Source: Streptomyces tsukubensis (lineage in GTDB: Bacteria; Actinomycetota; Actinomycetes; Streptomycetales; Streptomycetaceae). Taken from it: DNA of 64,000 nucleotides. The stretch is from assembly GCF_009296025.1 (NCBI RefSeq), contig NZ_CP045178.1, forward strand, positions 4,650,001-4,714,000. The letters run 5' to 3'. Each line of letters opens with the position of its first letter. Within the stretch, counting starts at the first letter, position 1. Positions 34,107 to 42,600 of the stretch are shown in pieces. The translations under genes and the position numbers were made by a program. The notes under the pieces were generated by a model. That model was not told the DNA's origin. It saw only the letters and a list, made by a program, of their open reading frames with translations, and made no database searches.

Positions 34107-35741
34107 ATGGACACACGGCACCCGAGGCAGCTCGAAGGAAGTGGAACCGACGGCGGGCGAGAGCCGGGCGGGAACGGCGGGCGCAGAACGCGCGGCGGCC
34201 GGGGCCCGCGTCCTGCCGGACGTCTGCTGGTGTCCCTTCTCGCGGCGGCCGGACTGCTGCTCGTACCGGCGTGCTCAGCGGGTCCCGCGCCGACGGCGGC
34301 CTCGCTACGGGTGCTGCCCGAGCCCACACCGAGGACACTCTCCGGGTACTACGGCCAGGATTTGCGCTGGCACAAGTGCGGATCGAGCGGTTTCCAGTGC
34401 GCGACGATGAAGGCGCCGCTGGACTACGCCCACCCGGCGTCGGGCGATGTGAAACTCGCCGTGTCGAGGAAGAAGGCGACGGGTTCCGCCAAGAAACTGG
34501 GTTCGCTGCTGGTCAACCCGGGTGGCCCAGGTGGCTCCGCGGTCGGCTACCTCCAGTCCTACGCGGGCCTCGCCTACCCGAAACAGGTCCGTGAGCGCTA
34601 CGACATGGTGGCCGCGGACCCGCGCGGGGTGGCGGGCAGTGAGCCGGTGGAGTGCCTGAGCGGCAAGCAGATGGACCGCTTCACCGAGACGGACACCACC
34701 CCTGACGACCCGGCCGAGGTCGGCGGCCTGGTGGGGGCGTACAAGGTCTTCGCCAAGGGTTGCCAGGGCCGTTCGGGCAGGGTGCTCGGTCATGTGTCGA
34801 CGGTCGAGTCGGCGCGGGACATGGACCTCCTGAGGTCGGCGCTCGGCGACAGAAGGCTGACGTATGTGGGCGCCTCGTACGGGACCTTCCTGGGCGCCAC
34901 CTACGCTGACCTCTTCCCGAAGCGCGTGGGCAGGCTGGTGCTGGACGGCGCGATGGATCCGTCGCTGGCGGCGCGCAGGATGAACCTGGACCAGACGGCG
35001 GGGTTCGAGACGGCGTTCCGGGCGTTCGCGCGGGACTGCGTGAAAAGGTCGCACTGCCCGCTGGGCACGGAGAGTGTGAGCGACGCGAGCAGCCGCCTGA
35101 AGGCGTTCTTCGCGAAGCTGGACAAGGAACCGCTGCCCACCAGTACGGGCCGGCAGCTGGGGGAGTCCCTGGCCACCTCGGGTGTGATCGCCACGATGTA
35201 CGACCAGGGTGCCTGGCCACAGCTGCGGAGGGCCCTCGACGCGGCGCGGACCAAGGGCGAGGGATCGAAGCTGCTCGCCCTGTCGGACACGTACTACGAG
35301 CGGGGCAGGGACGGCTCGTACGCCAACCTGATGTTCGCCAATGCCGCCGTGAACTGCCTCGACCTGCCCCCCGCCTTCAAAAACCCCGCAGAGGTGAAGG
35401 CGGCGCTGCCGGAGTTCGAGAAGGCGAGCCCGGTCTTCGGCAAGGGCTTCGCGTGGGCCTCCCTCAACTGCACGTACTGGCCGGTCCGGGCCACGGGCGA
35501 GCCGCACCGCAGCACCGCGAAGGGCGCACCTCCGATCCTGGTGGTCGGCACCACGCGTGACCCGGCCACCCCGTACCGCTGGGCGAAGGCACTCGCCTCC
35601 CAGCTGGACTCGGGCACGCTGCTGACCCACGAGGGAGACGGTCACACGGCGTACGGCAGGGGCAGCGCGTGCGTCGACGCGGCCATCAACCGCTACCTCC
35701 TCCGGGGCACCCCACCGACCCACGACAAACGCTGCACCTGA
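34107..35741 (+). CDS. secreted lipoprotein alpha/beta hydrolase, tripeptidyl aminopeptidase family
   Basis: 544 residues. The N-terminus is a basic leader followed by a hydrophobic segment and lipobox LVPACSAG, so the protein is exported and lipid-anchored. The fold is that of the TAP/Slp serine peptidases: oxyanion GGPGGS, nucleophile Ser257 in VGASYGTFLG, acid in GTTRDPATPY and His in GDGHTAYG, with the C-terminal TAP-like domain (CTYWP). It would release short peptides from protein N-termini outside the cell. From memory the S. coelicolor copy downstream of holB belongs to the slp protease family. Confidence 0.92.
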   Translation: MDTRHPRQLEGSGTDGGREPGGNGGRRTRGGRGPRPAGRLLVSLLAAAGLLLVPACSAGPAPTAASLRVLPEPTPRTLSGYYGQDLRWHKCGSSGFQCATMKAPLDYAHPASGDVKLAVSRKKATGSAKKLGSLLVNPGGPGGSAVGYLQSYAGLAYPKQVRERYDMVAADPRGVAGSEPVECLSGKQMDRFTETDTTPDDPAEVGGLVGAYKVFAKGCQGRSGRVLGHVSTVESARDMDLLRSALGDRRLTYVGASYGTFLGATYADLFPKRVGRLVLDGAMDPSLAARRMNLDQTAGFETAFRAFARDCVKRSHCPLGTESVSDASSRLKAFFAKLDKEPLPTSTGRQLGESLATSGVIATMYDQGAWPQLRRALDAARTKGEGSKLLALSDTYYERGRDGSYANLMFANAAVNCLDLPPAFKNPAEVKAALPEFEKASPVFGKGFAWASLNCTYWPVRATGEPHRSTAKGAPPILVVGTTRDPATPYRWAKALASQLDSGTLLTHEGDGHTAYGRGSACVDAAINRYLLRGTPPTHDKRCT

Positions 35742-35856
35742 CGGCTCCCCGCGGGCGCCCGGCCCTCGCCTCGGGCGCCCATGGGCTGGTCAGGACCACC
35801 CCGCAATACTGTGTAGACTTGGCGAGGCCGCTGACGCACCATGGTCAGCAGGCCAA

Positions 35857-35930
35857 GCCGCCTTAGCTCAGTTGGCCAGAGCAACGCACTCGTAATGCGT
35901 AGGTCTCGGGTTCGAATCCCGAAGGCGGCT
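35857..35930 (+). tRNA. tRNA-Thr (anticodon CGT)
   Basis: 74 nt. The acceptor stem GCCGCCT pairs with AGGCGGC. The D-arm is GCTCAGTTGGCCAGAGC, the anticodon arm ACGCA-CTCGTAA-TGCGT with CGT in positions 34-36, and the T-arm TCGGG-TTCGAAT-CCCGA. CCA is not encoded. It is followed directly by a CCCCAGG/CCTGGGG terminator with TTTTT. Its 3' half is the insertion site of the island that follows. Confidence 0.97.
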
Positions 35931-35972
35931 CCGGAGAACCCCAGGACTCACTCGCCGTGACCTGGGGTTTTT
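35889..35972 (+). repeat. attL: 84-bp direct repeat, left copy
   Basis: Runs from the anticodon loop of tRNA-Thr through its terminator. It is identical over all 84 bases to 49,751-49,834. A core covering a tRNA 3' end is typical of tyrosine-recombinase islands and lets the tRNA be rebuilt after insertion. Confidence 0.93.
35939..35972 (+). terminator. Rho-independent terminator of tRNA-Thr
   Basis: 7-bp stem CCCCAGG/CCTGGGG followed by TTTTT. It lies inside the duplicated attachment core, so a second copy exists at 49,801-49,834. Confidence 0.85.
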
Positions 35973-36034
35973 GCTTTGCCCGGGGCGAAATCGGGCAGGG
36001 GGAGCCGCACGGCGCGGAACGCCGTGACGGGGCT

Positions 36035-36056
36035 TGCGTGAGCGATGCGTGAGCGG
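36035..36056 (+). repeat. 22-bp repeat, left copy
   Basis: The unit GCGTGAGCGAT is followed by GCGTGAGCGG, 62 bp inside attL. Identical copy at 49,613-49,634 and one-mismatch copy at 49,884-49,905. A candidate integrase arm site. Confidence 0.75.
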
Positions 36057-36070
36057 AGCGGCTCGGCGAT

Positions 36071-36279
36071 CTACTTCTTGGGCCGTTTGGTCTTGCCCTT
36101 TTTCTTGCTCCGACCGTCGGGGCCTGGGCTTTCGCCTTGGTCTTCGCCTTGGCCTTCGCCTTCTCGGTGGCCTTCGCGGCTTTGCGGGCAGCCCCCTCGG
36201 CCTCGGTACGCCGCCGAAGCGGCACCAGTTGGGCCGTGGCCTCTGCGGCGCTCTTGCCGACGTGGGGGAGGACGCTTAA
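36071..36279 (-). pseudogene. remnant of a Lys/Ala-rich protein gene
   Basis: The minus frames encode GKSAAEATAQLVPLRRRTEAEG, split here only by a missing start, then KATEKAKAKAKTKAKAQ. After one frame change the sequence continues as DGRSKKKGKTKRPKK and a stop at 36071. This looks like the basic C-terminal tail of a larger gene cut off at the left of the island and then frameshifted. I do not recognise the family. Confidence 0.4.
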
Positions 36280-36406
36280 TGGTGACGTCGGGTATTGGAA
36301 CTGTCTGAATGGGTGTTGTCGCAGTCCACGGGGTGAGAAGGCTGGGCCCTCTTGGCGGCGGAAAGTCGGTCGCTTCTTGCCGACGAGTGCGTGAGAATCC
36401 GGCACC

Positions 36407-36937
36407 ATGACGATCTTGGCGCGTGATCTTCTGCTGGAGCGGTTCCGGTGGGTTGATGGCCACGCAGACATGTGGCCGCTCTTTCGGGATGGCGATGCTT
36501 TTCGCACGGTTGTTCGGGCATTGGTGGCACCGTTCCGCGACGCTGGGGTGACGGGCGTGTGCGGGATCGAGTCGCGAGGGTTCCTGCTTGGAGGGGCAGC
36601 GGCGCTGGAGCTGGGCGTGGGCTTTGTCGCCGTGCGGAAGGCCGGTGGCATGTTCCCCGGCGAGAAGCTCGTCCGGGAAACGAAGCCGGACTATCGGGGG
36701 ATCCGGCACTCGCTGCGGATCCAGCGCGCGTCGCTGGGGGCAGCAGACCAGGTTCTGTTCGTGGATGACTGGATCGAGACTGGGAACCAGGCCCTAGCCG
36801 TTCGGGATCTGGTGAGCTCTGCGGGTGCGGAACTGGCTGGATGCGCCGTCGTCGTCGACCAGATGCAGTCGAACTCCAAGGAGACGCTGGGACGTTTTCA
36901 TGCGCTCGTGACCAGCGACGAACTTCCGGACGCTTGA
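36407..36937 (+). CDS. adenine-phosphoribosyltransferase-like type I PRTase
   Basis: 176 residues with the type I PRTase fold: GVCGIESRGFLLGGAAAL (the APRT-like hood and nucleobase side), VAVRKAGGMFPGEKLV, and the PRPP loop FVDDWIETGNQAL, where DDxxxTG is kept. Such enzymes join or split a base and PRPP; the base is not certain. It is the first intact gene of the island, convergent with the broken recombinase gene (19-bp gap). I see no clear ribosome site before the ATG. It may be a cargo gene with a role in nucleotide salvage or signalling. Confidence 0.8.
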   Translation: MTILARDLLLERFRWVDGHADMWPLFRDGDAFRTVVRALVAPFRDAGVTGVCGIESRGFLLGGAAALELGVGFVAVRKAGGMFPGEKLVRETKPDYRGIRHSLRIQRASLGAADQVLFVDDWIETGNQALAVRDLVSSAGAELAGCAVVVDQMQSNSKETLGRFHALVTSDELPDA

Positions 36938-36956
36938 TCGCATTGTGCTGTGGCGT

Positions 36957-39203
36957 TCATCGACTGCGTCGGCTGACTTCGGCCACGTAGGTGGCCCAGT
37001 CGCCCGCTGAGAGACGTTGCCAGGCGACAGCGATGTCGGTGTGGATGCCGAGTGTGCGGGCGAGGATCCCGGCCGGGATCTCGGTGGCGAGTTGGAAGAG
37101 CGCGGTGCTGCGAGCCTGGTTGGGCCGGATCCCGAGCTGGTTCAGCCGTTGGGTCGGCTGGGTGGTGCTGATCGGCCGTCCGGGCTGGCCGCCGAGGAAG
37201 AGCCATGGAGACGGAGCCAAGGCCCCGATGGTCGCGTGACCCTTGCGGTTCGCGGCAACCACGCGGGCCAGTGCGGCGACGGGCTCAGGCAGCTGGACGG
37301 GGGCCTCGCCGAGATGGAGACGTACTTCCTGGGCGCCGGCCTCGACGTCCTCGATGGGCAACCGGCTGATCGCTGAGGGTCCTTGGGCATAAAGGAGGAG
37401 AAGGAGTCCTGCGAGGCGGTCTTCTGCTTTGAGGGTGTCGTCGTGCAGGAGTCGGCGTGCGACGTTCCACCGGTGCTCGTCATCGAGTGGCTGGGTGGGG
37501 CCGTGCCAGCGGGCAGCGGGGACGTGGACGGTGGTGAGCTTGTTGGCGCGAGCCCAGCGGACGAAGTGCCCGGCTGTGTGGCGGTAGGTCGCGGAGTCGT
37601 CGGACCAGGTGCCATATCGCCTACTGGTGAAGGACTTTGCGCTGTTCGGGGTCTTCCTGTGATGCGAGAAGGCCGGTGAGGAAACGTTCGATGCGGACCA
37701 TGTACTCGTCCCGCTCGGGCAGGGCACCGACGCCGACAAGGACTTGGCGGAGGTGGGCGAGGGGCGGGCTGTCGGGCAGCTCGTCGAGGGCCTCGTGAGT
37801 CAGGGCTCGTCTGCCGGCCGCGAGGTCGGCCAGGACCGGAGACACGGACGGCTTGTTCAGCCACCGATTGGCGGTGAGTGGATGCTCGGTGGTGGCGATG
37901 CTGTTCCGCAGCGCTTCGAGACCGGGGTGGAGGGCATCGGACGGAGGCCCCAGGAGCTCGTTGAGGCGCCGATTGATGAGGCAACGAGCGCACTGACCGG
38001 GGTGCGGGTAATCGGGATCGCTGCAGGTAGGGCAGGTGTGCCAGACCTCAGGCGCGGTGCAGCCCAGGCAAAGGGGCTGGTCGGGAGTGCCGGAGACGAC
38101 CGCCGCGACGCCGCCGCGAGGCCGAGCACGGCGCGGAGTGACGCCGGCAGTCCAGGCACCATGGCCGACCCGTAGTCCGGGAAGTGCCGCAGCGTTTCTC
38201 CGCGTCGCAGATACTGCAAGTCGCGGTGGAAAAGGAGGGGCAGCCTTGGCAGAGCGGGCCATCCGGTGTGCGGGTGTTCACGACCCTTCATCGGCCGCAG
38301 TTGATGCAGGTCTCCAGGGTCGCCGGGTCGCTGACCAGACAGTTCGGACACACTGGCCGGCCCTGGTCGTCGCGGCTGGCGGGCTCTCGGCGGGCTCCGC
38401 ATCCCGAGCACTCCTCAATGCGGGAGTGGGAGATGCACATGCGGCAGACCCGCTTTCCGTCCAGAGGCTTGTCGATGCGTACGCCCCTGTGGCAGCCGGG
38501 GCAGGACGGCCGGACGATCCCGGCGACGCCGGCCTCGTGCAGCAGGTCGATCAGTTTGAGGATCGCGCGGTGGGGTGCGAGGTGACCGTCGCCGGTCAAC
38601 AGAGCTGGGTGAGATTCCAGGGTCCAGACAAGTTTCCGCTGGTAGGAGGGACGAGGTGCCGATCGACGGACCGCGTCGGAGACCGTCTCCCGTTCGGCCT
38701 GCGGATCCAGTTCAGCGATCAGGGCGCCGATCACTGCGATGGGGTCACGTCCGTCGTCGTCCGGGCACTTGCCGCATCGCGGCCGCCCGGTCCTGTCGCG
38801 TGAAGCGACCCGGCGGGTGTTTCCGCGGGCAGCACACGGCTCGTGCTGTGGCCGCCCGCAGTTCCAGCAGTACCAGTCCTGGCCGCGGCGCTGGAGCGTT
38901 CGTATCTGCCTGCCGCATTCGGCGCAACACGGCGGCGAGACCGTCTGGGCCCCGGCCTCACGCAGAGCGATGAGCAGGTCGCCGACCGGCCCTGGGCGCC
39001 GGCGAGCGACCGTCGTTCAGCACGCGAGGATGCTCAGTGAGATGTGCCGCGAGGAGACGTGACTTCGAGCGTCCGCCCGCGACGCTGGCGACCACGGCAC
39101 GGATCCGGTCCGGCTCCAGCTGATGTTCGATGGCCGCGACCAGGTCCGCAATGAGCCCGATCGGGTCGGAGACGGCCCGCTCGGAGTGCCCGGGTGCGGT
39201 CAC
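36957..39203 (-). pseudogene. large zinc-ribbon tyrosine-recombinase-like protein, multiply disrupted
   Basis: Third gene of a coupled trio: its GTG at 39203 overlaps the stop of the HTH gene (GTGA). Read across frames it would give about 740 residues. The N-terminal helical part (IGLIADLVAAIEHQLEPD) is followed by at least five CxxC pairs (CCAECG, CWNCG, CPGCH, CMCISH, CPNC, CINCG, CLGC, CPTC), then a recombinase-like C-terminus (LLLLLYAQGPSAISRL, GIRPNQARSTALFQLATEIPA). The breaks are: frameshift near 38,990; TGA at 38288-38290; frameshift near 38,100; TAG at 37621-37623; frameshift near 37,600. So many lesions make sequencing error unlikely. Confidence 0.8.
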
Positions 39204-39541
39204 GGCCGCTCGAAACTACTGATGCGGGCTCGCTTGGGTCGCAGGTCACCGACGCCTGCCTCGGCACCGACAGCCTTCTTTGTTCGGGTAGCGGTTCCGG
39301 CACTCGCCGCGGCGGTCGGCTCGATGAGGTCGTCCATGGTGCAGCTGAGGATGTCGAGCAGGGCCATGAGGATCTTCAGGCTGAGCCGCTCGGGGCGCTC
39401 GACGACGAGCCGGTAGACCTGGCTGGACGACAGGGTGATGCCCCGTTTGTCCAGGAGCGGGATGAGGTCGGTGGTGGAGAAGAGCCCACGGTCGGCCATG
39501 ACCTTGCGCAAGTGCCAGTGGTAGTCGAGCTTCGCGGCCAT
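39200..39541 (-). CDS. small HTH (Cro/CI-like) protein of the recombinase trio
   Basis: 113 residues. The core LIPLLDKRGITLSSSQVYRLV, split at a short loop, followed by LSLKILMALLDILSCTMDDLIEP, is the Cro/CI-type helix-turn-helix of small XRE proteins. The Ala-rich, Lys/Arg-rich tail has no motif. It is encoded between the integrase and the zinc recombinase with overlapping stop and start codons on both sides (TGATG and GTGA), so the three were translated as a unit. It likely controls or assists recombination, as an excisionase- or TnpC-like partner; that role is inferred. Confidence 0.82.
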   Translation of the reverse strand: MAAKLDYHWHLRKVMADRGLFSTTDLIPLLDKRGITLSSSQVYRLVVERPERLSLKILMALLDILSCTMDDLIEPTAAASAGTATRTKKAVGAEAGVGDLRPKRARISSFERP

Positions 39542-40668
39542 CAGCGGTCCTTGTCTGCGGGGATCGGGGCGAGCGCGGGCGCGAGTGCCTTGTGGAGCAT
39601 GGTGTTCATGAAGTCGTCACTGACGTGGGTGTAGATGGCGGTGGAGCTGTCGTTCTCGTGAACGACTTGCTGCTGGAGAAACCGCCGGTCAACCCCGTCC
39701 TCGGTGGGGTGGGTGACGTAGGAGTGCCGAGCGGAGTGAACGGTCAGCGCCTGCGGGAGATTCAGCGCGTCGCGGTAGACGACGAACCGGGCGTTGATCT
39801 CGGCCGGCTTGACCCGACCGCCCCGCTCGGTCACCCACAAGGCGGGGTGATCCGCGCAGCCGAACCGCGGCCGTACGTTCTCCACGTAATCGGCGACCGC
39901 GTCCACCGCCCAGTCCATCACCGACAGCACGTTCCGACGACGCGGCGGCTGCCACTTCTTCGCTTTGACGTAGCGGACGTTGAGGGTGCCGTACCGGCCG
40001 AACTGCGGTGCCTTCGCGTTCCGCCCGAAGTCGACCACATCCAGCTTCGACGTCTCCGTCCGGCGCAGGCCCCACCCATAGATGACCTTGAAGAGGGTGG
40101 CATCTCGGCAGGCGGCGAGGGCTCCCTTGCGCTTGGCCCGTACCGCTCGATCGACCTGATCGTCGGCGTAGTCAAGGAAGCGCTGGGCCTCCTCGCGGGT
40201 GAACGGCCTGGCCTCGGGGCGCCCCTCGTGGTCGTTGAGGTGGGCGATGGTGTTCCACTCGTGGCAGATGGCCACGGGGTGAGTGCCGAAGGCGTCCTCG
40301 CAGGCCATCGACCAGCCGTAGCGGCCGTCGATCAAGAACCCGCTGAACAGGCGCAGGCTGCCCTGATAGCTGCGGATCGTGGAAGGCGCGAGGTGCTTCT
40401 CGCTGGTCAGCCAAAGGGACCACTCGTCCACGTGGCCAGCCGTCCAGGCCCACGGGTATTCGTTGGTGTGCTCCAGAAACCGCCGTACGAGCCGTTCCCG
40501 GGCGGTGACCGTGTCCTCACGGAGCCCACGAGCGGCCTGCTTGGCCCGCCAGCCCCGCACCATCGCTTCGACCATCGCGTCCTGCGGACGCAACTGGGCC
40601 ACTCCGGAGACCAGTTCCCGGTGAGCTGCCCCCGCCAGGTCGGCGCGTCGCTGTAGACCCACTTTCAC
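39541..40668 (-). CDS. tyrosine recombinase/integrase
   Basis: 375 residues, apparently intact. The N-terminal SAM-like DNA-binding domain (LREDTVTARERLVRRFLEHT) is followed by the catalytic domain with Arg I in YGWGLRRTETSKL, the HxxR box HSARHSYVTH, the second His in QVVHENDSST and the nucleophile Tyr in AIYTHVSDDF. It belongs to the family found in actinobacterial three-gene modules with a small HTH protein and a large zinc-ribbon recombinase, comparable in layout to Tn554 tnpA-tnpB-tnpC. It would cut and join attachment sites by a covalent 3'-phosphotyrosine. It is the only intact recombinase in the island. Confidence 0.9.
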   Translation of the reverse strand: MKVGLQRRADLAGAAHRELVSGVAQLRPQDAMVEAMVRGWRAKQAARGLREDTVTARERLVRRFLEHTNEYPWAWTAGHVDEWSLWLTSEKHLAPSTIRSYQGSLRLFSGFLIDGRYGWSMACEDAFGTHPVAICHEWNTIAHLNDHEGRPEARPFTREEAQRFLDYADDQVDRAVRAKRKGALAACRDATLFKVIYGWGLRRTETSKLDVVDFGRNAKAPQFGRYGTLNVRYVKAKKWQPPRRRNVLSVMDWAVDAVADYVENVRPRFGCADHPALWVTERGGRVKPAEINARFVVYRDALNLPQALTVHSARHSYVTHPTEDGVDRRFLQQQVVHENDSSTAIYTHVSDDFMNTMLHKALAPALAPIPADKDR

Positions 40669-40726
40669 CCTCCCCTTCAGAGGGCAAATCCTGCATCAAA
40701 CGGGATCTGATCGCCAAACTCCCAGC

Positions 40727-41541
40727 TCAAGCCGCCAAGTTGCAGGAGGGTAGAGTCATCGTCGGACCCTGCCCTGACCTCGCAACCTGCGATTTCTCGC
40801 CCGTCTGATGCAATTCCTGGGGGTTCTGGTAGATGTCCCGGGTGATCCGGGTGTCACTGTGCCCGAGCGCGTCCGACACGATCTTGATGTCGATGCCGGC
40901 GGCGAGCATGAGGGTGGCCGCGCCGTGCCGGAGGTCGTGCAGCCGGATCGGCGGGAGGCCGGAGGCGGCGACCATGCGCTCGAAGAGGTCGTTGACCTTG
41001 CCGGGGTGGAGCCAGGAGCCGCCTTCCTGGGTGAAGACGTGACCGGTGTCGACCCAGGCCGTACCCCACTTCTCGCGGGCTTTGTCCTGACGCTCGCGGT
41101 GGCGCTTCAGGATGTCGACAGTGTCGTCGTCGAGCGCGATCACGCGATAGCCGCTGTCCGTCTTGGGATCAGACGCCTCTATCTCCCAGCCGTCCTGGAC
41201 GAGTTGGGAGGAGACGGTGAGGGAGCAGGGCGTCGAGGTTCGTCTCCGACCACGGCTGCCCGCACGCCTCGCCTCGGCGCAGGCCGCGGACGGCAATCAG
41301 GTGCCACATCGCGTACAGCCGGTCCTCGGCGACGACATCGAGGAAAGTTCCGGTCTGTTGGGGCGTCCAGACCGTCACGGGCGAGAGCTTCTCGCCCGTC
41401 TGCTCCCACTTGGCGACCCGCTCGTCCGTCCACACGAGCGCCTTCGCCTTGCGCACGGGGTCGATCTCGACGTGGGCGGCCGGGTTGAACGTGATGATCT
41501 GCTGCCCGATCGCATCGTTCAGGGCCGCGCGGAGGGTGCCT
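40727..41541 (-). pseudogene. 3' half of a pSAM2/AICE-type integrase, frameshifted
   Basis: The coding signal begins abruptly at TLRAALNDAIGQQIITFNP with no N-terminal domain. It continues through TVWTPQQTGTFLDVVAEDRLYAMW and the Arg I box AVRGLRRGEACG, then shifts frame near 41,230 and goes on as DPKTDSGYRVIALDD, LHDLRHGAATLML, ALGHSDTRITRDIYQ. So the catalytic residues are present but split over two frames and the arm-binding half is lost. The cut point at about 41,541 lies next to the nested inverted repeat at 41,547-41,596. It is a relic of an earlier integrative element. Confidence 0.85.
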
Positions 41542-41546
41542 TAACG

Positions 41547-41596
41547 CGGTATTGCGCCCCGGCCCACAGAACAAGCGTGGGCTCGGCGCAATACCG
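41547..41596. terminator. nested inverted repeat at the endonuclease 3' end
   Basis: Outer arms CGGTATTGCGCC (41547-41558) and GGCGCAATACCG (41585-41596) are exact. Within the loop GCCCAC/GTGGGC forms a second 6-bp stem. It lies 11 bp after the stop of the restriction endonuclease and directly at the break of the dead integrase. It can act as a terminator. Its place at a junction also allows a recombination-site origin. Confidence 0.6.
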
Positions 41597-41607
41597 GTTC
41601 AGCGAGG

Positions 41608-42492
41608 TCATTCGTCTGAGTCGTCGCCCTCATCCTCGTCGTCCATGTCGTTCTTGCCAGGCTTCTTCGTCTCCGGGGTCTGATCTGAGACCCCTTCGGG
41701 ACGGTAGTAGCGTCGTGCGCTGGGGTAGGGCGAAGGGCTGTCGTCGTACATGATCACCCATCCGAGCAAGCCACAGATCTGCCACTTGCCATGCAGATGT
41801 TGTGCGATGAATCGAAACGCCTCGTCTGCTGTCATGTCTGCATGGGGGACAGTGACCATCTGCGTCTTGAAAACAGCTGACTGTTTGAAGCGGAAGAGAA
41901 ACGGTAGGCCGCGCTTGATATCCCAAAGTACCGAATGCAGCGACTGAACCCCAGGAGAGAGACCCTGTACTTTGCGGGATAGGTCGATGGGGAAAGCTAG
42001 ATCGAAATGAGTGTTCTTGATCTTTGTTCGGTCGCGATTTCGACCGGTGTCGTTGTTTCCGAATCCGCGATTATTCCATACGACCTTTCCGTTCTTCAGG
42101 TGCTCTTTGATGAGCATTTTTTCGGGAGAAACCGAGGAAAGGTCTTCTTCGACGAATAGGCACTTAAAGGACATCTCATCAATGGAGATATTTTCTCGCC
42201 CGGACAATTTGTAAAGGTGGTTTCCGAGGCGCTTCGGGAGTGGCTCGTCAGCTTTCCCGACGTAGGCGAGTTGACGTTCTTTTCCGGGTTCCTGGCGGAA
42301 GAGTTGGTACACCCCAGCCATGCTGGGGAGGCCGAGCTTCTCGGCTTGCGGGGCGAGTGCCTCCAGGTTCGGCCGCGTGAGGGGCGCGGGCTCTAGGCGG
42401 GACAGGGCGGCGTACAGCTGTTTGCTAAGTGCCTCCGTGATGCTAAGGCGGAATTGATCGCTGAACTGGTCGGCCATGTGAACACCCGTCAT
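41608..42492 (-). CDS. Eco29kI-family GIY-YIG restriction endonuclease
   Basis: 294 residues. The GIY-YIG core is clear: GVY (60-62) and YVG (77-79), Arg88 and His92 in KRLGNH, catalytic Glu130 in LIKEHL, and the Asn-rich WNNRGFGNN (139-147), the pattern of Eco29kI-type enzymes, which cut CCGCGG. The C-terminal 30 residues are acidic (DDEDEGDDSDE). Site specificity here is inferred from the family only. It is divergent from its methyltransferase across 108 bp. An ATG at 42477 is an alternative start. GC content is lower than the core genome, especially 41,900-42,250, pointing to transfer. Confidence 0.87.
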   Translation of the reverse strand: MTGVHMADQFSDQFRLSITEALSKQLYAALSRLEPAPLTRPNLEALAPQAEKLGLPSMAGVYQLFRQEPGKERQLAYVGKADEPLPKRLGNHLYKLSGRENISIDEMSFKCLFVEEDLSSVSPEKMLIKEHLKNGKVVWNNRGFGNNDTGRNRDRTKIKNTHFDLAFPIDLSRKVQGLSPGVQSLHSVLWDIKRGLPFLFRFKQSAVFKTQMVTVPHADMTADEAFRFIAQHLHGKWQICGLLGWVIMYDDSPSPYPSARRYYRPEGVSDQTPETKKPGKNDMDDEDEGDDSDE

Positions 42493-42600
42493 CCATAAAA
42501 CGCCTGATGGCGGTCACCTTATCGGGTGGACCTGGGGGACACGCGACGCAAGTTTCGGGATGTGTCACGATGATCACTAACTCCGCGGTACGCTTCCCTC
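42493..42600. promoter_or_regulatory. divergent promoter region of the R-M genes with a CCGCGG site
   Basis: This 108-bp gap must hold both promoters. CCGCGG at 42583-42588 ends 12 bp before the methyltransferase ATG. If the enzyme recognises CCGCGG as its relatives do, methylation of this site could tune its own expression. No separate C-protein gene is present. Confidence 0.45.
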
